Source: Thioalkalivibrio sp. ALJ12 (lineage in GTDB: Bacteria > Pseudomonadota > Gammaproteobacteria > Ectothiorhodospirales > Ectothiorhodospiraceae). Taken from it: a DNA stretch of 64,000 nt. Below the pieces are notes generated by a model. It searched no databases and had not been told where the DNA came from. It was given only the letters and a program-made list of their open reading frames with translations. A program made the translations under genes and the position numbers. Each line of letters begins with the position of its first letter. Positions within the stretch are counted from its first letter, which is position 1. The stretch covers positions 5,924-69,923 of the forward strand of contig NZ_KB899540.1 in the NCBI RefSeq assembly GCF_000378305.1. Reading direction: 5' to 3'. Positions 1 to 8,750 of the stretch are shown here, in pieces.

Positions 1-287
1 AACGCAACCCCGGACCTCCGCCTCGATCAGCGGCCGGGCATCCCTTCAGCGATCGCCACGGCGCAGCGCGCCTCGCGATGACGGAGCCGGCCCGAGAAAG
101 CAGAGGCCAACCAGCTCGGCCCCCGCCTCGGAACTGCGAAGGGACACCCACTTTCGAAAAGTGCGTAGGGAAACCAATTTCGAAGGTGCGTGCTTTGTAT
201 GGCCCCAGCCTTGCGAGTAGCCCTTGCCCTATCCATTAGCATGTGCTTATCTTATGATTCGCTCATACGAAGACCGAAGGAGATTCT
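1..287. other. Gene-free left edge with dispersed repeats
   Basis: No convincing gene lies here; the short ORFs are in poor coding frames. Two repeat-like elements are visible. At 50-83 there is an imperfect palindrome whose reverse complement begins CGTCATCGCGAGG and resembles the element at 48449-48483. At 141-156 there is a copy of the GGGACACCCACTTT motif; its CACTTT pairs with AAAGTG at 157-162 to form a short hairpin. The last 60 bases hold the leader of the next gene, with GAAGGAGA as its ribosome binding site. Confidence 0.6.
141..162 (+). repeat. GGGACACCCACTTT motif, copy 1
   Basis: GGGACACCCACTTTCG is followed by AAAAGTG, so the CACTTT end can fold on itself. Copies of the same core occur near 49.36-49.46, 50.30, 50.68 and 53.03-53.12 kb, all on this strand. 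Confidence 0.7.
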
Positions 288-722
288 ATGCGAACCCTCA
301 AGACGCTCGCCGCTTCCGCCGTTCTCGCCATTGCCGGTGCCAGTGGTGCAGCTCAGGCTGCCGAACCCAACAAGCTGTTCGTAAGCCTGACCTCGGCCGA
401 CGACCACACCCAGTTCATGTCCATGGTGCTGGCGAACCAGACCATGAGTCAGGGTCAGGAGATCCGCGTGCTGCTGTGCGGCCCGGCCGCTACCATGGCC
501 ACCGAAGACTTCGACGGCCCGACCATGGAGCCCGCCGGTCGCAACGCCCAGCAGCTGCTGATGAACCTCATCAACAACGGTGCCAAGGTGGAAACCTGCG
601 CGATCTTCCTGCCCAACACTGACTACACCGAGGCGGACCTGCTGGACGGCATCACCCCCGCCGATCCGGAAGAAGTCGGCGCCTACATGGCCGACCCGAG
701 CGTGCGCTTCTTCTCCAACTGA
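288..722 (+). CDS. Secreted DsrE-like family protein
   Basis: A 144-residue protein with an N-terminal signal peptide (about residues 1-24, ending AQA-AE) followed by one DsrE/DsrF-like domain. DsrE-family proteins act in sulfur relay or sulfur-carrier chemistry; the export signal places this one in the periplasm. Cys64 (VLLCGP) and Cys104 (KVETCAIF) are candidate sulfur-binding residues. Cys104 sits at the same place as the single conserved Cys of the two DsrE-like proteins at 15.0-16.0 kb, so the three look like distant paralogues. GAAGGAGA precedes the ATG. A strong terminator follows 20 bases downstream, so this is a single-gene unit. The exact substrate cannot be read from sequence. Confidence 0.8.
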   Translation: MRTLKTLAASAVLAIAGASGAAQAAEPNKLFVSLTSADDHTQFMSMVLANQTMSQGQEIRVLLCGPAATMATEDFDGPTMEPAGRNAQQLLMNLINNGAKVETCAIFLPNTDYTEADLLDGITPADPEEVGAYMADPSVRFFSN

Positions 723-742
723 TCCCCCGCGCAGGATCACGT

Positions 743-773
743 CAGGGCCCTCTTCGGAGGGCCCTGTTGTTTT
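743..773 (+). terminator. Intrinsic terminator of the DsrE-like gene
   Basis: Perfect stem CAGGGCCCTC / GAGGGCCCTG around a TTCG tetraloop (743-766), followed by TTGTTTT. It lies 20 bases after the stop codon of the upstream gene. Confidence 0.9.
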
Positions 774-989
774 CGACTCCAAACCTGGCGAGCAACCGGC
801 TGGGCATTACGGCCCTCCACTTCGGGTCCCTTCTCGGCGTCTGCGGAATGGATCCATCTGCGTAACCCGGTGAAACGAGCCCGGCAGGGAAATCCCAGCA
901 TCACATAGCTCGAGCTTGTCTTTTCGCTGGTACCCTGAAAGCATCTGCGAAGAACCACACAGCGCCTTCGCCGCCACGAGAACAATGCC

Positions 990-2030
990 ATGAACAGCGG
1001 TCGAGACCTGCTGGACGGACTAGCCCAACTGACGGGCATACGTGATGCCCAGCGACTGGAACACAGTCTGCTCAAGACCCTGGACGACATCTACGAGTCC
1101 GCCTGCACCCGGACCATCCGGTTCGATGCCGAAGGCCGCCCCCGGAGCCTGCACTTCTACGATCGCAAGCGCGACGCGGTGATGAGCGTGCCCTTCGACC
1201 CCGAACATCCCTTTGTACCTGCGGGGCTGCTGGATCAGGCACTGGCCAGCGGACACTGGGTCGCGGATCAGGACGAAGCGGGTCGCGCGATATCGATCTT
1301 CCCGATGTCGGGACTCAAAGAATTCAGCATCTGCCTGGTATTCGCCTTTGACCGGCACCTGGGCAGCAAGCGAGTGGACCAGCGCCTAGTGGAAAGCTTT
1401 CTCCTGGTCTATCGCAATTTCGTCAATCTGATTGATGATGCCCAGACCGACGCGCTCACCGGGCTGCTCAACCGCAAGACCTTCGATGACAATTTCCATG
1501 ATCTGACAACGCTCGAGCGGATCAGCCCGATGCCGGGATTGCCGGAAGACCGCCGCCAGCTGCAAGAGCCGGGGCAGACCGGCGTCTGGCTGGGCGTGAT
1601 CGACGCCGACGACTTCAAGAAGATCAACGACGGTTTCGGCCATGTGTATGGCGATGAAGTACTGATCCTGCTCGCGCGCCTGCTGAAACAAAGCTTCCGC
1701 GAGAACGACCTGGTCTACCGCTTCGGCGGCGAGGAATTCGTGGTACTGGCCGAGTTCGCCGACGCCAGCCAGGCCCTTGCCACCTTTGACCGGCTGCGCC
1801 GCGCTGTAGCCGAGTACCCACTACCACGGGTAGGGCGGCTCACCACCAGTATCGGCGTGACGCGGCTGGCACCCTACAAGACCGCCAGCGCGGCACTCGA
1901 CGAGGCCGACCAGGCCCTGTACCACGCCAAGGCGCACGGCAAGAACCGAGTCTGCCTGTATGACCGGCTGGTCGAGGAAGGTGCAATCAAGCCCACGCCA
2001 ATCGAGGCGGGCGAGATCGAACTGTTCTGA
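990..2030 (+). CDS. Diguanylate cyclase (GAF-like sensor-GGDEF)
   Basis: A 346-residue soluble protein predicted to make cyclic di-GMP from two GTP. Residues 1-145 resemble a GAF-type sensor, with no membrane segment or signal peptide. The GGDEF domain starts at DALTGLLNR and has an intact GGEEF active site at residues 246-250. R237-E-N-D240, five residues before it, is the RxxD inhibitory site, so product feedback is likely. A roughly 25-residue insertion lies between the DxLTGL and IDADDFKKIND motifs, slightly longer than usual. It is one of five GGDEF proteins in the window. The ligand of the sensor part is unknown. Confidence 0.88.
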   Translation: MNSGRDLLDGLAQLTGIRDAQRLEHSLLKTLDDIYESACTRTIRFDAEGRPRSLHFYDRKRDAVMSVPFDPEHPFVPAGLLDQALASGHWVADQDEAGRAISIFPMSGLKEFSICLVFAFDRHLGSKRVDQRLVESFLLVYRNFVNLIDDAQTDALTGLLNRKTFDDNFHDLTTLERISPMPGLPEDRRQLQEPGQTGVWLGVIDADDFKKINDGFGHVYGDEVLILLARLLKQSFRENDLVYRFGGEEFVVLAEFADASQALATFDRLRRAVAEYPLPRVGRLTTSIGVTRLAPYKTASAALDEADQALYHAKAHGKNRVCLYDRLVEEGAIKPTPIEAGEIELF

Positions 2031-2253
2031 CCCCGCAGCCGTGCGGGACACTGCACGGCCTGCCGGAATACTGGGCGACCTACATCGCCCGTGGACAGCG
2101 GGGAAGTCGAGCGCCGCCTGGCCGCGCTGGCGCATAACGTAGTCGCGCACAACCTCCTCTGAATGCAGCTTGAGCTTGCCGACCCACAGCACATCGCTGT
2201 TTCACCTTCACCGAAGCTGCACGCATCCTCCTCGGGCAGGGCGCGCTAGACCC

Positions 2254-4371
2254 TTACGGAGCCTCCACCTCGTCGACGTCCTGGCGCAGCAGGTCCAGGC
2301 GCTCCTGCACGGCCTCGGGGTAGTCCGCCTGGTGGCGGCCGCCCAGGTGTTCGGCCAGGAAGGTCTCCAGCCCGGCGAAGAAGGCGAGCCGGTTGGTCTG
2401 GTCGACCAGGCCGTGGCCCTCGTCCGGGGCCAGCAGGTATTCGACCGGGTGCCCGGCCTCGCGCAGGGCGGCGACGATCTGGTCGGATTCCTGCTGCTTC
2501 ACGCGTGGGTCATTCGCGCCCTGCCCGACCATCAGCGGGACCTGGATGTTCTCGACGTGGAACAGCGGCGACTGGGCCTTGAGGCGCTCGCGGTCTTCGG
2601 CGTCTTCCGGGTCACCGACGCGGCCGTGCATGCGGCGGATGCCGGCCTCCCAGTACGGCGGGATGGACTCCATCAGCGTAATCAGGTTGGACGGCCCCAC
2701 CATGGAGACGCCGGCGGCGTACAGCTCGGGCGTCCAGGTGAGCCCGGCCAGGGCGGAGTAGCCCCCGTAGGAGGCCCCAAAGATCGCGACGCGGTCGGGA
2801 TCGGCGATGCCCTGGTCGATCAGGTATTTCACGCCGTCGGTGACGTCGTGCTGCATCACGCCCGTGCCCCACTCCTGGTTGCCGGCGTTGAGGAATTCCT
2901 TGCCGAAACCGGAGGAGCCACGGAAGTTGGGCTGAAATACCGCATAGCCGCGGTTGGCGAGGAACTGCACGGTGCCGCTGTAGCCCCAGGTATCGCGAAT
3001 CCACGGGCCGCCGTGCGGCATCACCACCAGCGGCAGGCCTTCCGGCTCCACGCCATGTGGCAGCGTCAGGTAGCCGGGGATCTCCTGGCCGTCGCGCGCG
3101 GTGTAGCGGATCGGCTCCATCGGCGCGAGGTGCTCGCGCGGCAGATCCGGGCGCCCCTCGTACAGTAGTTCGATCTCGCGCGCCTCAGTGTTCGCGAGAT
3201 ACACGCTGCCCGGGTCGGTGTCCCGGATGACCCCGACCGTCCACAGGGACTCGTCACGGGTGCGCGAGGTGATCTCCAGCTCGCCCTCGCCCAGCTCTTC
3301 GCGCAGCCACTCCAGGTGCGACTCGAAGTCCTCGTCATGGGCATAGATGCGCTGGCGATCCCCGGTGTACACGGTGGCCAGTAGGCGATGGTCCCGGTCG
3401 GAGAACTTCGCGCCACCGAGGTCGACTGCGCCCTCCGGGTCGCGGTGCACCAGCTCTTCTTTGCCGGTGGCCGGGTCAAACAGGACCAGCTCGACCAAGT
3501 CACGCTCGTCCCCCGCGTTGGTGCGCATATAGAGCCGCTCGCCGTCGGGGTGGAAGTTGGCGATGGAGCAGGTCTCGCCGAACGCGCAGGTGTAGATGGA
3601 CTCGAACTCGTCCTGCGACTTCACGCGCAGGATCTCGGTGCCCGCGTCGTCCGTGGTGCGCACCGCCTTGCGCAGCTCGCCTTCGTGGAAGCCCCAGCCC
3701 TCGATCTCGGCGGTGTTCTTCGCCACAAGCGTCTTCTCGCCGGTCTCGAGCGATACACGATAGACATCGTGCAGGCGCGGGTCGCGTTCGTTCAGCCCGA
3801 CGAAGATGTACTCCGGGGTCGAGCGCGGGACATGCTGAACCCGCGCCTGCACGCCATCACCCCCGGCGAGCCGGCGCGACTCGGGGATGCCATCCTGCCC
3901 GGCGGCGTCCTCCAGCGCGATCACGCGCAGTTCCAGGTTCTCGTCGCCGTCGCGATCGCGCACGAAAATCAGGTGCCGCCCGTCGCGCGACCAGAAAAAG
4001 CCCATGATGGAACGCGGCTCCTCGGTCAGCGGACGCGCCGACTCCAGGGGCTCGCCCCGCTCCATCAGGTGCAGGTTCATCGCACCCTCGTGGGCGCTCA
4101 CCAGTGCCACGTAGTCGCCATCCGGCGAGATGCGCCCGGCGGCATGCTGCGGATCGCGGAAGAACTGCTCCAGCTCGAGCAGCGGCGGCGCCTCGCCCTC
4201 GGCCCACGGGCCTTCGTTACCCTCCACGAGTTCGGCCTCGACCTCGGTCTCGGCAGCGCCAACGGCCGGTACGGCGAACAACGCCAGCGACACGCTCAAC
4301 GCGATGGCCGCAGGCGACCTGCGCCGCTTCGTGATCCAGTGATTCGCCAACCGCTCACCCGTGGACTGCAT
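2254..4371 (-). CDS. Secreted S9 family prolyl oligopeptidase-like peptidase
   Basis: A 705-residue serine peptidase of the dipeptidyl/acylaminoacyl peptidase type. The N-terminus has a basic stretch and a hydrophobic segment (about 20-42, ending VGAAE), indicating export. A beta-propeller region (about 60-420) with repeated RISPDG-like and WSRDGRHLIF-like strands leads into an alpha/beta hydrolase domain. The catalytic triad is readable: Ser534 in GASYGGY, Asp621 in GANDPRV and His653 in DEGHG. The length matches the family. The ATG at 4371 was chosen because it precedes the signal sequence without excess; a slightly later start is possible. It probably degrades peptides in the periplasm. 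Confidence 0.9.
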   Translation of the reverse strand: MQSTGERLANHWITKRRRSPAAIALSVSLALFAVPAVGAAETEVEAELVEGNEGPWAEGEAPPLLELEQFFRDPQHAAGRISPDGDYVALVSAHEGAMNLHLMERGEPLESARPLTEEPRSIMGFFWSRDGRHLIFVRDRDGDENLELRVIALEDAAGQDGIPESRRLAGGDGVQARVQHVPRSTPEYIFVGLNERDPRLHDVYRVSLETGEKTLVAKNTAEIEGWGFHEGELRKAVRTTDDAGTEILRVKSQDEFESIYTCAFGETCSIANFHPDGERLYMRTNAGDERDLVELVLFDPATGKEELVHRDPEGAVDLGGAKFSDRDHRLLATVYTGDRQRIYAHDEDFESHLEWLREELGEGELEITSRTRDESLWTVGVIRDTDPGSVYLANTEAREIELLYEGRPDLPREHLAPMEPIRYTARDGQEIPGYLTLPHGVEPEGLPLVVMPHGGPWIRDTWGYSGTVQFLANRGYAVFQPNFRGSSGFGKEFLNAGNQEWGTGVMQHDVTDGVKYLIDQGIADPDRVAIFGASYGGYSALAGLTWTPELYAAGVSMVGPSNLITLMESIPPYWEAGIRRMHGRVGDPEDAEDRERLKAQSPLFHVENIQVPLMVGQGANDPRVKQQESDQIVAALREAGHPVEYLLAPDEGHGLVDQTNRLAFFAGLETFLAEHLGGRHQADYPEAVQERLDLLRQDVDEVEAP

Positions 4372-4481
4372 GCCTGTCTCCCGTTACGTGCTGCACCAGC
4401 GACAGCCACGCACGCCCACGGGTTCCCGACAAGGCCCGGAATCGCCGGACAGTCAACGAATCGCCAAAATACGACAGGCCC

Positions 4482-4889
4482 CTAGTCCTTCCAGCCGCGA
4501 AAGCCCTCACGTACCGAGAGACAGCGTGCATAGCCCAGCTCCCGCAGCAGTTCGGCGGCGCGCAGGCTGCGCCGACCGCTGTTGCACAGGCACAGCAGGA
4601 TCTGGTCCTGCGTCACGTGGTAGCGATTGATCAGCGAGAGGAAGTGCTGAAAGTCGCGATCATCCGGCTCGTCCGCGTCCAGCAGTTCCTGCTCCTCCTC
4701 CGAGATCTCGCGCCCCAGCAGCTGTTTCAGCCGGAACAGCGGCACCGACACCGCGCCTTCTACCTCGCCCTCCAGCTCCAGCTCGAAGGGCTGGCGGATA
4801 TCCAGCAACACGGCCAGGCCGATATCGACCAGTTCGCGCGCCGAACTGACGCTGATTTCCAGTTGCGGGTCGTTCGTCTCGTTCGCCAT
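4482..4889 (-). CDS. Rhodanese-like domain protein
   Basis: A 135-residue single-domain rhodanese. It carries DIRQPFELELEG, the usual (V/I)DxRxxxE strand, and an active-site loop C-N-S-G-R-R-S with catalytic Cys102 and the RS end typical of sulfurtransferases. The frame is open for 22 codons further upstream, but the ATG at 4889 is preceded by AAAGGAGCC at correct spacing and begins a normal rhodanese N-terminus. There is no signal peptide, so it is cytoplasmic. An acidic insertion (EEEQELLDADEPDD) sits before the active site. It probably handles sulfane sulfur; the donor and acceptor are not identifiable. Confidence 0.87.
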   Translation of the reverse strand: MANETNDPQLEISVSSARELVDIGLAVLLDIRQPFELELEGEVEGAVSVPLFRLKQLLGREISEEEQELLDADEPDDRDFQHFLSLINRYHVTQDQILLCLCNSGRRSLRAAELLRELGYARCLSVREGFRGWKD

Positions 4890-5027
4890 GAAGGCTCCTT
4901 TGCACTCGGGATCGAAAAAATCGGGATTAGGCACACTAAAAATGCCACGATTCACATGGATTTGCCTTTTTCGGGGTGCCTGGGTAGCATCCTTATTTCT
5001 TTAATTCTAACAGACACTTATCAAACG

Positions 5028-5088
5028 ATGGAGCTCACGATGACGGGAACCCTCACTTAGGCCGGGCGCCGAATGTTCCGCGCCCGGC
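5028..5088 (+). other. Mini-ORF and GC hairpin upstream of the Rnk-like gene
   Basis: A ten-codon ORF (5028-5060, MELTMTGTLT) has no clear Shine-Dalgarno sequence and ends right before a 9-bp stem GCCGGGCGC / GCGCCCGGC (5061-5088). This could be an attenuator-like leader of the gene at 5127, or chance. There is no T-run. Confidence 0.3.
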
Positions 5089-5126
5089 CCATGCCTTCTT
5101 CTAACACCTGAACAGGAGATGCGACC

Positions 5127-5540
5127 GTGGCGCGCAAGAATTCGTCTTACCTTCGTCAAGCCTACGATTCCCAGGTCAATCGCTGGGTCCGCCAGGACTA
5201 CTGGGGCGCGATTGGCACACCAGTCGACCTGGCCTCGCTACTCGAGAAGATCGAGAGCGAGACACCCCATACGGACACAGCTCCCCAGTGCGGGAAAGTC
5301 ATCCAGGCTGGCTGCTGCGTCCGGTTACTGGACCTGCAGACCGAGGAAACCTATCTGGTCGAGCTTTGCGAGCCGGAGCATGCCCAGCCCGAGCGCGGCA
5401 AGATATCGATCCTGTCCCCTCTGGGCTCGCGTCTGCTGGGGCTGCGCAAGAACTCGCTGGCCGAGATCACGCTGCTCCGTAGCCGACTGCGATTCCTGGT
5501 GATCGAGATACTGGCACCGGGGCACAATCCCGACCAATAA
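5127..5540 (+). CDS. Rnk/GreA-GreB C-terminal-domain-like protein
   Basis: A 137-residue protein whose second half (about 60-130) matches the FKBP-like C-terminal domain shared by GreA, GreB and Rnk: VRLLDLQTEETYLVELCEPEHA, then the GKISILSPLGSRLLGL signature. Members bind RNA polymerase or modulate nucleoside diphosphate kinase. The long coiled coil of GreA/GreB is absent, so cleavage-factor activity is unlikely. The start is GTG at 5127, with AGGAG nine bases upstream. It is followed by a GC-rich hairpin at 5550-5578. The function is best described as an Rnk-like regulator of unknown partner. Confidence 0.72.
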   Translation: MARKNSSYLRQAYDSQVNRWVRQDYWGAIGTPVDLASLLEKIESETPHTDTAPQCGKVIQAGCCVRLLDLQTEETYLVELCEPEHAQPERGKISILSPLGSRLLGLRKNSLAEITLLRSRLRFLVIEILAPGHNPDQ

Positions 5541-5549
5541 TCCATACAT

Positions 5550-5578
5550 GCCTGCCGGAGGTTCACGCCCCGGCAGGC
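5550..5578 (+). terminator. Possible terminator hairpin
   Basis: GCCTGCCGG / CCGGCAGGC with an 11-base loop lies ten bases after the Rnk-like gene. It lacks a clear T-run, so it may be a transcript-end stabiliser rather than a full terminator. Confidence 0.45.
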
Positions 5579-5687
5579 AGAATACCGTGTCCGTGTGCTG
5601 CCTCTTCATCTTCGCGAGAGGCTTTGGGCACAATCATTCCATAGCGGGGCCGCCACCAATTCCTTGCACCCTGCCCGAGGAGGATGC

Positions 5688-5966
5688 GTGAGGCTTTGGT
5701 CGAAGTGGAAAAAAGGCGGTGCGCTGCTGGCCGACGTGCTCAAGCGCAACGGGATCGACCCTACGGCCGCCGCTGCCCAGGAGGTGTTCAGCAAGATCCT
5801 GAACGAGGCCGAGGCGGCAGCCGATACACGCCTGAAGAACGAGCCGGCCGACGGAAGCCTCTCGCCCGACGAGCACAACACACGCTGGGAGGCGCTGTTC
5901 TTCGAGGAAATCCGCGCCCGGGCCAAGGGCTACGCCCAGTCGGTGCGCAACCGGCGCAAGGATTAA
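5688..5966 (+). CDS. Small conserved-looking hypothetical protein
   Basis: A 92-residue cytoplasmic protein without a family I recognise. It starts RLWSKWKKGG and is helical and charged, with an Ala/Glu-rich middle (AAQEVFSKILNEAEAAAD) and a basic end (RNRRKD). The start is GTG at 5688, preceded by CGAGGAGGA at good spacing. An ATG at 5684 opens a different frame that runs through the next gene and is not credible. The codon use matches its neighbours. It has no membrane segment. Confidence 0.6.
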   Translation: MRLWSKWKKGGALLADVLKRNGIDPTAAAAQEVFSKILNEAEAAADTRLKNEPADGSLSPDEHNTRWEALFFEEIRARAKGYAQSVRNRRKD

Positions 5967-6053
5967 ACCGGCCACATTGCCTGGTCCATTTCGTGGCGCC
6001 CGTCGCACTTCGTGCTACCCTCCGCCGCGTTTCCCGTTCCTCCGGTCCCTCCC

Positions 6054-6356
6054 ATGAAATTTTTCCGCCTGATCAGCGTTCTCGAGGGTTTGTCGCTCAT
6101 TACCCTGCTGTTTATCGCGATGCCTCTACGCACCTATGCGGATATGCCGCTGGCCGTCACCTATGTCGGCTGGGTGCACGGCATCCTGTTCATCATCTAC
6201 GGCGCGACTTCCCTGATCGCCAGCCACCTTAGCGGCTGGCCGGTGTGGAAGTGGCTACTGGTCCTGTTCCTCGGCGTCGTGCCGTTCGGCTTCCTCTACG
6301 TGGATTACCTGATCCGCCGCGAGGCTTCCCCCAGCGGGGAGGCCGAGACGGCCTGA
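6054..6356 (+). CDS. DUF3817-type integral membrane protein
   Basis: A 100-residue protein with about three membrane spans. It begins KFFRLISVLEGLSLITLLFIAMPLR and contains a GWVHGILFIIYG segment, as in the DUF3817 family (YdzA-like). The family's function is unknown. The frame is open 14 codons earlier, but that stretch is Pro-rich and non-conserved; the ATG at 6054 gives the usual family N-terminus although no strong Shine-Dalgarno sequence is present. The C-terminal tail is short and charged. Confidence 0.75.
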   Translation: MKFFRLISVLEGLSLITLLFIAMPLRTYADMPLAVTYVGWVHGILFIIYGATSLIASHLSGWPVWKWLLVLFLGVVPFGFLYVDYLIRREASPSGEAETA

Positions 6357-6408
6357 ACCCGCCTGTCATCGCTCGGGGCCCTGCCTCGAGCGGCGGTCGC
6401 CACACCTG

Positions 6409-6523
6409 GTCATCCCGGCCGAAGCGAAGCGTAGAGCCGGGATCTCATGCACCGGCAAGCCCCACCGACCGCACCCGTCCCGCGAGCGGAGATCCCGGAT
6501 AACCGCTGCGCGGTTTCCGGGAT
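6409..6523. repeat. Palindromic repeat cluster, CATCCCGG family
   Basis: Two elements lie in the gap between genes. CATCCCGGC...GCCGGGATC occupies about 6410-6445. A long cruciform ATCCCGGA-TA-ACCGC-TGC-GCGGT-T-TCCGGGAT occupies 6492-6523. The second recurs almost unchanged at 50341-50370, and the first resembles 48511-48541. They look like dispersed REP-type elements; no ORF in this 280-base gap is convincing. Confidence 0.7.
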
Positions 6524-6639
6524 GACTAGCGGGTGCTGGGTGACGGGTGCGCCGTGGGTCACAGGTGCGCCGCGGCTTCCGCACAATGGGCTTTGGCGTG
6601 CTTTAATCGGCGCCTCATCCCGCCGATAGCGAAGCCGCC

Positions 6640-6987
6640 ATGATTGCCGTGATCTTTGAAGTGGAACCGCATGCCGAGCGCAAACAGGACTACCTGGATG
6701 CGGCCGCGCAGTTGCGCGAGCACCTGAAGGATGTGGACGGGTTCATCTCCATCGAACGTTTCGAGAGTCTGAGCCAGCCGGGCAAGGTGCTGTCGCTGTC
6801 GTTCTGGCGCGACGAAGATGCGGTGCGCCAGTGGCGCAATCTGGAGGAACACCGTCAGGTGCAGGCGGCCGGGCGCGGCGACATCTTTGTCGACTATCGC
6901 CTGCGCGTGGCCGAGGTCGTGCGCGACTACGGCATGCACGACCGCGACCAGGCCCCCTCCGACTCCCGCGCCGCCCACGGCTCCTGA
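6640..6987 (+). CDS. Antibiotic biosynthesis monooxygenase (ABM) domain protein
   Basis: A 115-residue protein with a ferredoxin-like dimeric alpha/beta barrel of the ABM type. The N-terminal strand IAVIFEVEP, the DGFISIERFES segment and FWRDEDAVRQWRNLEEHRQVQ are characteristic. Family members are small cofactor-free monooxygenases or haem-degrading enzymes; many are uncharacterised. The last 25 residues are a polar, probably disordered tail. It is transcribed alone, convergent with the cupredoxin gene. Confidence 0.8.
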   Translation: MIAVIFEVEPHAERKQDYLDAAAQLREHLKDVDGFISIERFESLSQPGKVLSLSFWRDEDAVRQWRNLEEHRQVQAAGRGDIFVDYRLRVAEVVRDYGMHDRDQAPSDSRAAHGS

Positions 6988-7050
6988 AGCCTGCCTGCGG
7001 CGCGGCGATCACCGCCGCCTGTTGCGGGCGCTGTCCCGCTCGGGCCGGAG

Positions 7051-8541
7051 TCAGTCGCTGTCGCGCACGATGATGCGGCCCTGCATGTAGGGGTGCGGGG
7101 CGCAGATGTAGTCGTAGGTGCCCGGCTCGGTCAGGGTGACGCTGTCGCTCTCGGCGTGTGCCAGCAACTCAGTGGCGAACGACTGCGGACCGCTCAGGGC
7201 CACCGCGTTGTGCGCACCGGAGGTCTCGCCGTGTCCGTAGGTGAAGACATCCTCGTTAACCCAGGTGATCTTGGTGCCGGGCGCCACCTCGACGATCTTC
7301 GGGTAGAAGGCATTGCCCTTCATCTCGATCACGACTTCCTCGATATCCGAGCTGAACCGAACCGGCCGATCGGCCCGCGCGGGTACCGGGTTAGCATCGG
7401 CGTCCGGGATGCCGAATGGCGAAAGAATTCGCCGCGCTTCGCCAATCCGCTCTTCCAGTTCCGCCGGCTCGTAGCTCGGGCCCTCGGCCAGGATCTCGGA
7501 AGGCGTATCGGCGTCCGCACGGGCATCCAGCAGCCCGATGGCACCGCGACTGGTGCCCCCCACGCCATGATCCAGCATGGTGTAGACGCCCTCCTCCGGG
7601 GGTATCCGGAACTCGATCACCCAGGAGTCCGAGGGGCCCGCGGTGACCGTCTGCCCGCCGGGCCACATGGCCTCGGGGTGGCCCTGCCAGTACACGTAGT
7701 CCCAGACGATGCCGACGATATGGAAGGTCGAGAGCAGGTTGGGCCCCACGTTCAGGAAGTACATACGCACGTAGTCGCCCGGGCGCACGGGGATGGGGTT
7801 TTCCACGTAGCGGAACAGCTCGCCATTGAAGGCGGTGTAGCTGGGATCGCCCTCCACCGCTTCCTTGCCACTGGCGTACAGCTCGTGCTGCAGCATGTAG
7901 AGCTTCAGATCGGGTTCCTGGCCCAGGTCCTCTTCCAGCTGGTACGGCTTGTCGCGCGGCTCGACCACCATCATCCCGTACTGGCCGAACATCACGTGCA
8001 TGGGGATCGCATGGCCGCCCGGCGCACAGTGATACATGAAGACCCCCGGCGTGGTGGCGCGGAAGGTGATCGACTTGGTCTGCCCGGGCATGATGGAACC
8101 GACATGCTTGGAGGTCTGGGTGTAGGCGGCATGGAACGACGCCCCATGCATCACCGCCCCGCTATTGGTGATCTCCATGCGCACGATGTCGCCCTCGGTC
8201 ACGCGCAGGGTCGGGCCCGGCAATTGGCCGTCGATCAGAAAGCCGTCGTAGACCACACCCTGCCCGATCGGCACCTGGCCCTCGTTGAGGTCGATCCGGA
8301 GCACGTGGTCCGGTTCGACATCCTGCGAGGCGTACCCGGTCGGCCGCGTCTCCAGCCCCTCGTCGCGCTCGATGATCTCGATGAAGTCGCTGTCACCGAA
8401 CAGCTCGCTGAAATCCGGCCCCGGCGACGCCTGCGCCGCGGAGGCCAGCCACCAGAACAGTCCGATCACGCACCAGACCACGAGGTGCATACCCCGATGG
8501 CGGTAACCCATGGTCGAAGATGCTGCTTCTGTGTGTTTCAT
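7051..8541 (-). CDS. NirK-like multicopper protein with a third, C-terminal cupredoxin domain
   Basis: A 496-residue exported protein with a hydrophobic signal segment (HLVVWCVIGLFWWLASAAQA). Two cupredoxin domains resemble copper nitrite reductase; a third, plastocyanin-like domain follows (about 400-495, ligands in GAHN and CAPHPYM). Type 1/type 2 ligands are readable: His132, His137, His171-Cys172, His182, and an MLDHG His in domain 2. By eye, the nitrite-reductase catalytic Asp in HNxDFH is Ser135, and the LIGGHGD His is replaced (IVGIVWD). The axial Met position near His182 is Gln187. It is therefore a cupredoxin oxidoreductase whose nitrite reductase activity is doubtful. The ATG at 8541 was preferred over 8577. 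Confidence 0.8.
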   Translation of the reverse strand: MKHTEAASSTMGYRHRGMHLVVWCVIGLFWWLASAAQASPGPDFSELFGDSDFIEIIERDEGLETRPTGYASQDVEPDHVLRIDLNEGQVPIGQGVVYDGFLIDGQLPGPTLRVTEGDIVRMEITNSGAVMHGASFHAAYTQTSKHVGSIMPGQTKSITFRATTPGVFMYHCAPGGHAIPMHVMFGQYGMMVVEPRDKPYQLEEDLGQEPDLKLYMLQHELYASGKEAVEGDPSYTAFNGELFRYVENPIPVRPGDYVRMYFLNVGPNLLSTFHIVGIVWDYVYWQGHPEAMWPGGQTVTAGPSDSWVIEFRIPPEEGVYTMLDHGVGGTSRGAIGLLDARADADTPSEILAEGPSYEPAELEERIGEARRILSPFGIPDADANPVPARADRPVRFSSDIEEVVIEMKGNAFYPKIVEVAPGTKITWVNEDVFTYGHGETSGAHNAVALSGPQSFATELLAHAESDSVTLTEPGTYDYICAPHPYMQGRIIVRDSD

Positions 8542-8750
8542 GGCGCTTTCCCCCGGGCCGCGTGCACGGCACCCCATACAAACCTGTATTGCCTATATAC
8601 CTATTTCTAGACGCTCGGAACGAAGTTGCGCAAGTCACGCGCCCATGGGGCTACCGATAATTGCCTTGAATACGGCCCGTCACCGCCCATGGAAACGGCC
8701 TTAGCGCTGGCCTATAGGAACTTCTTTACCTCCCGGAAAGGAGAACGGTC

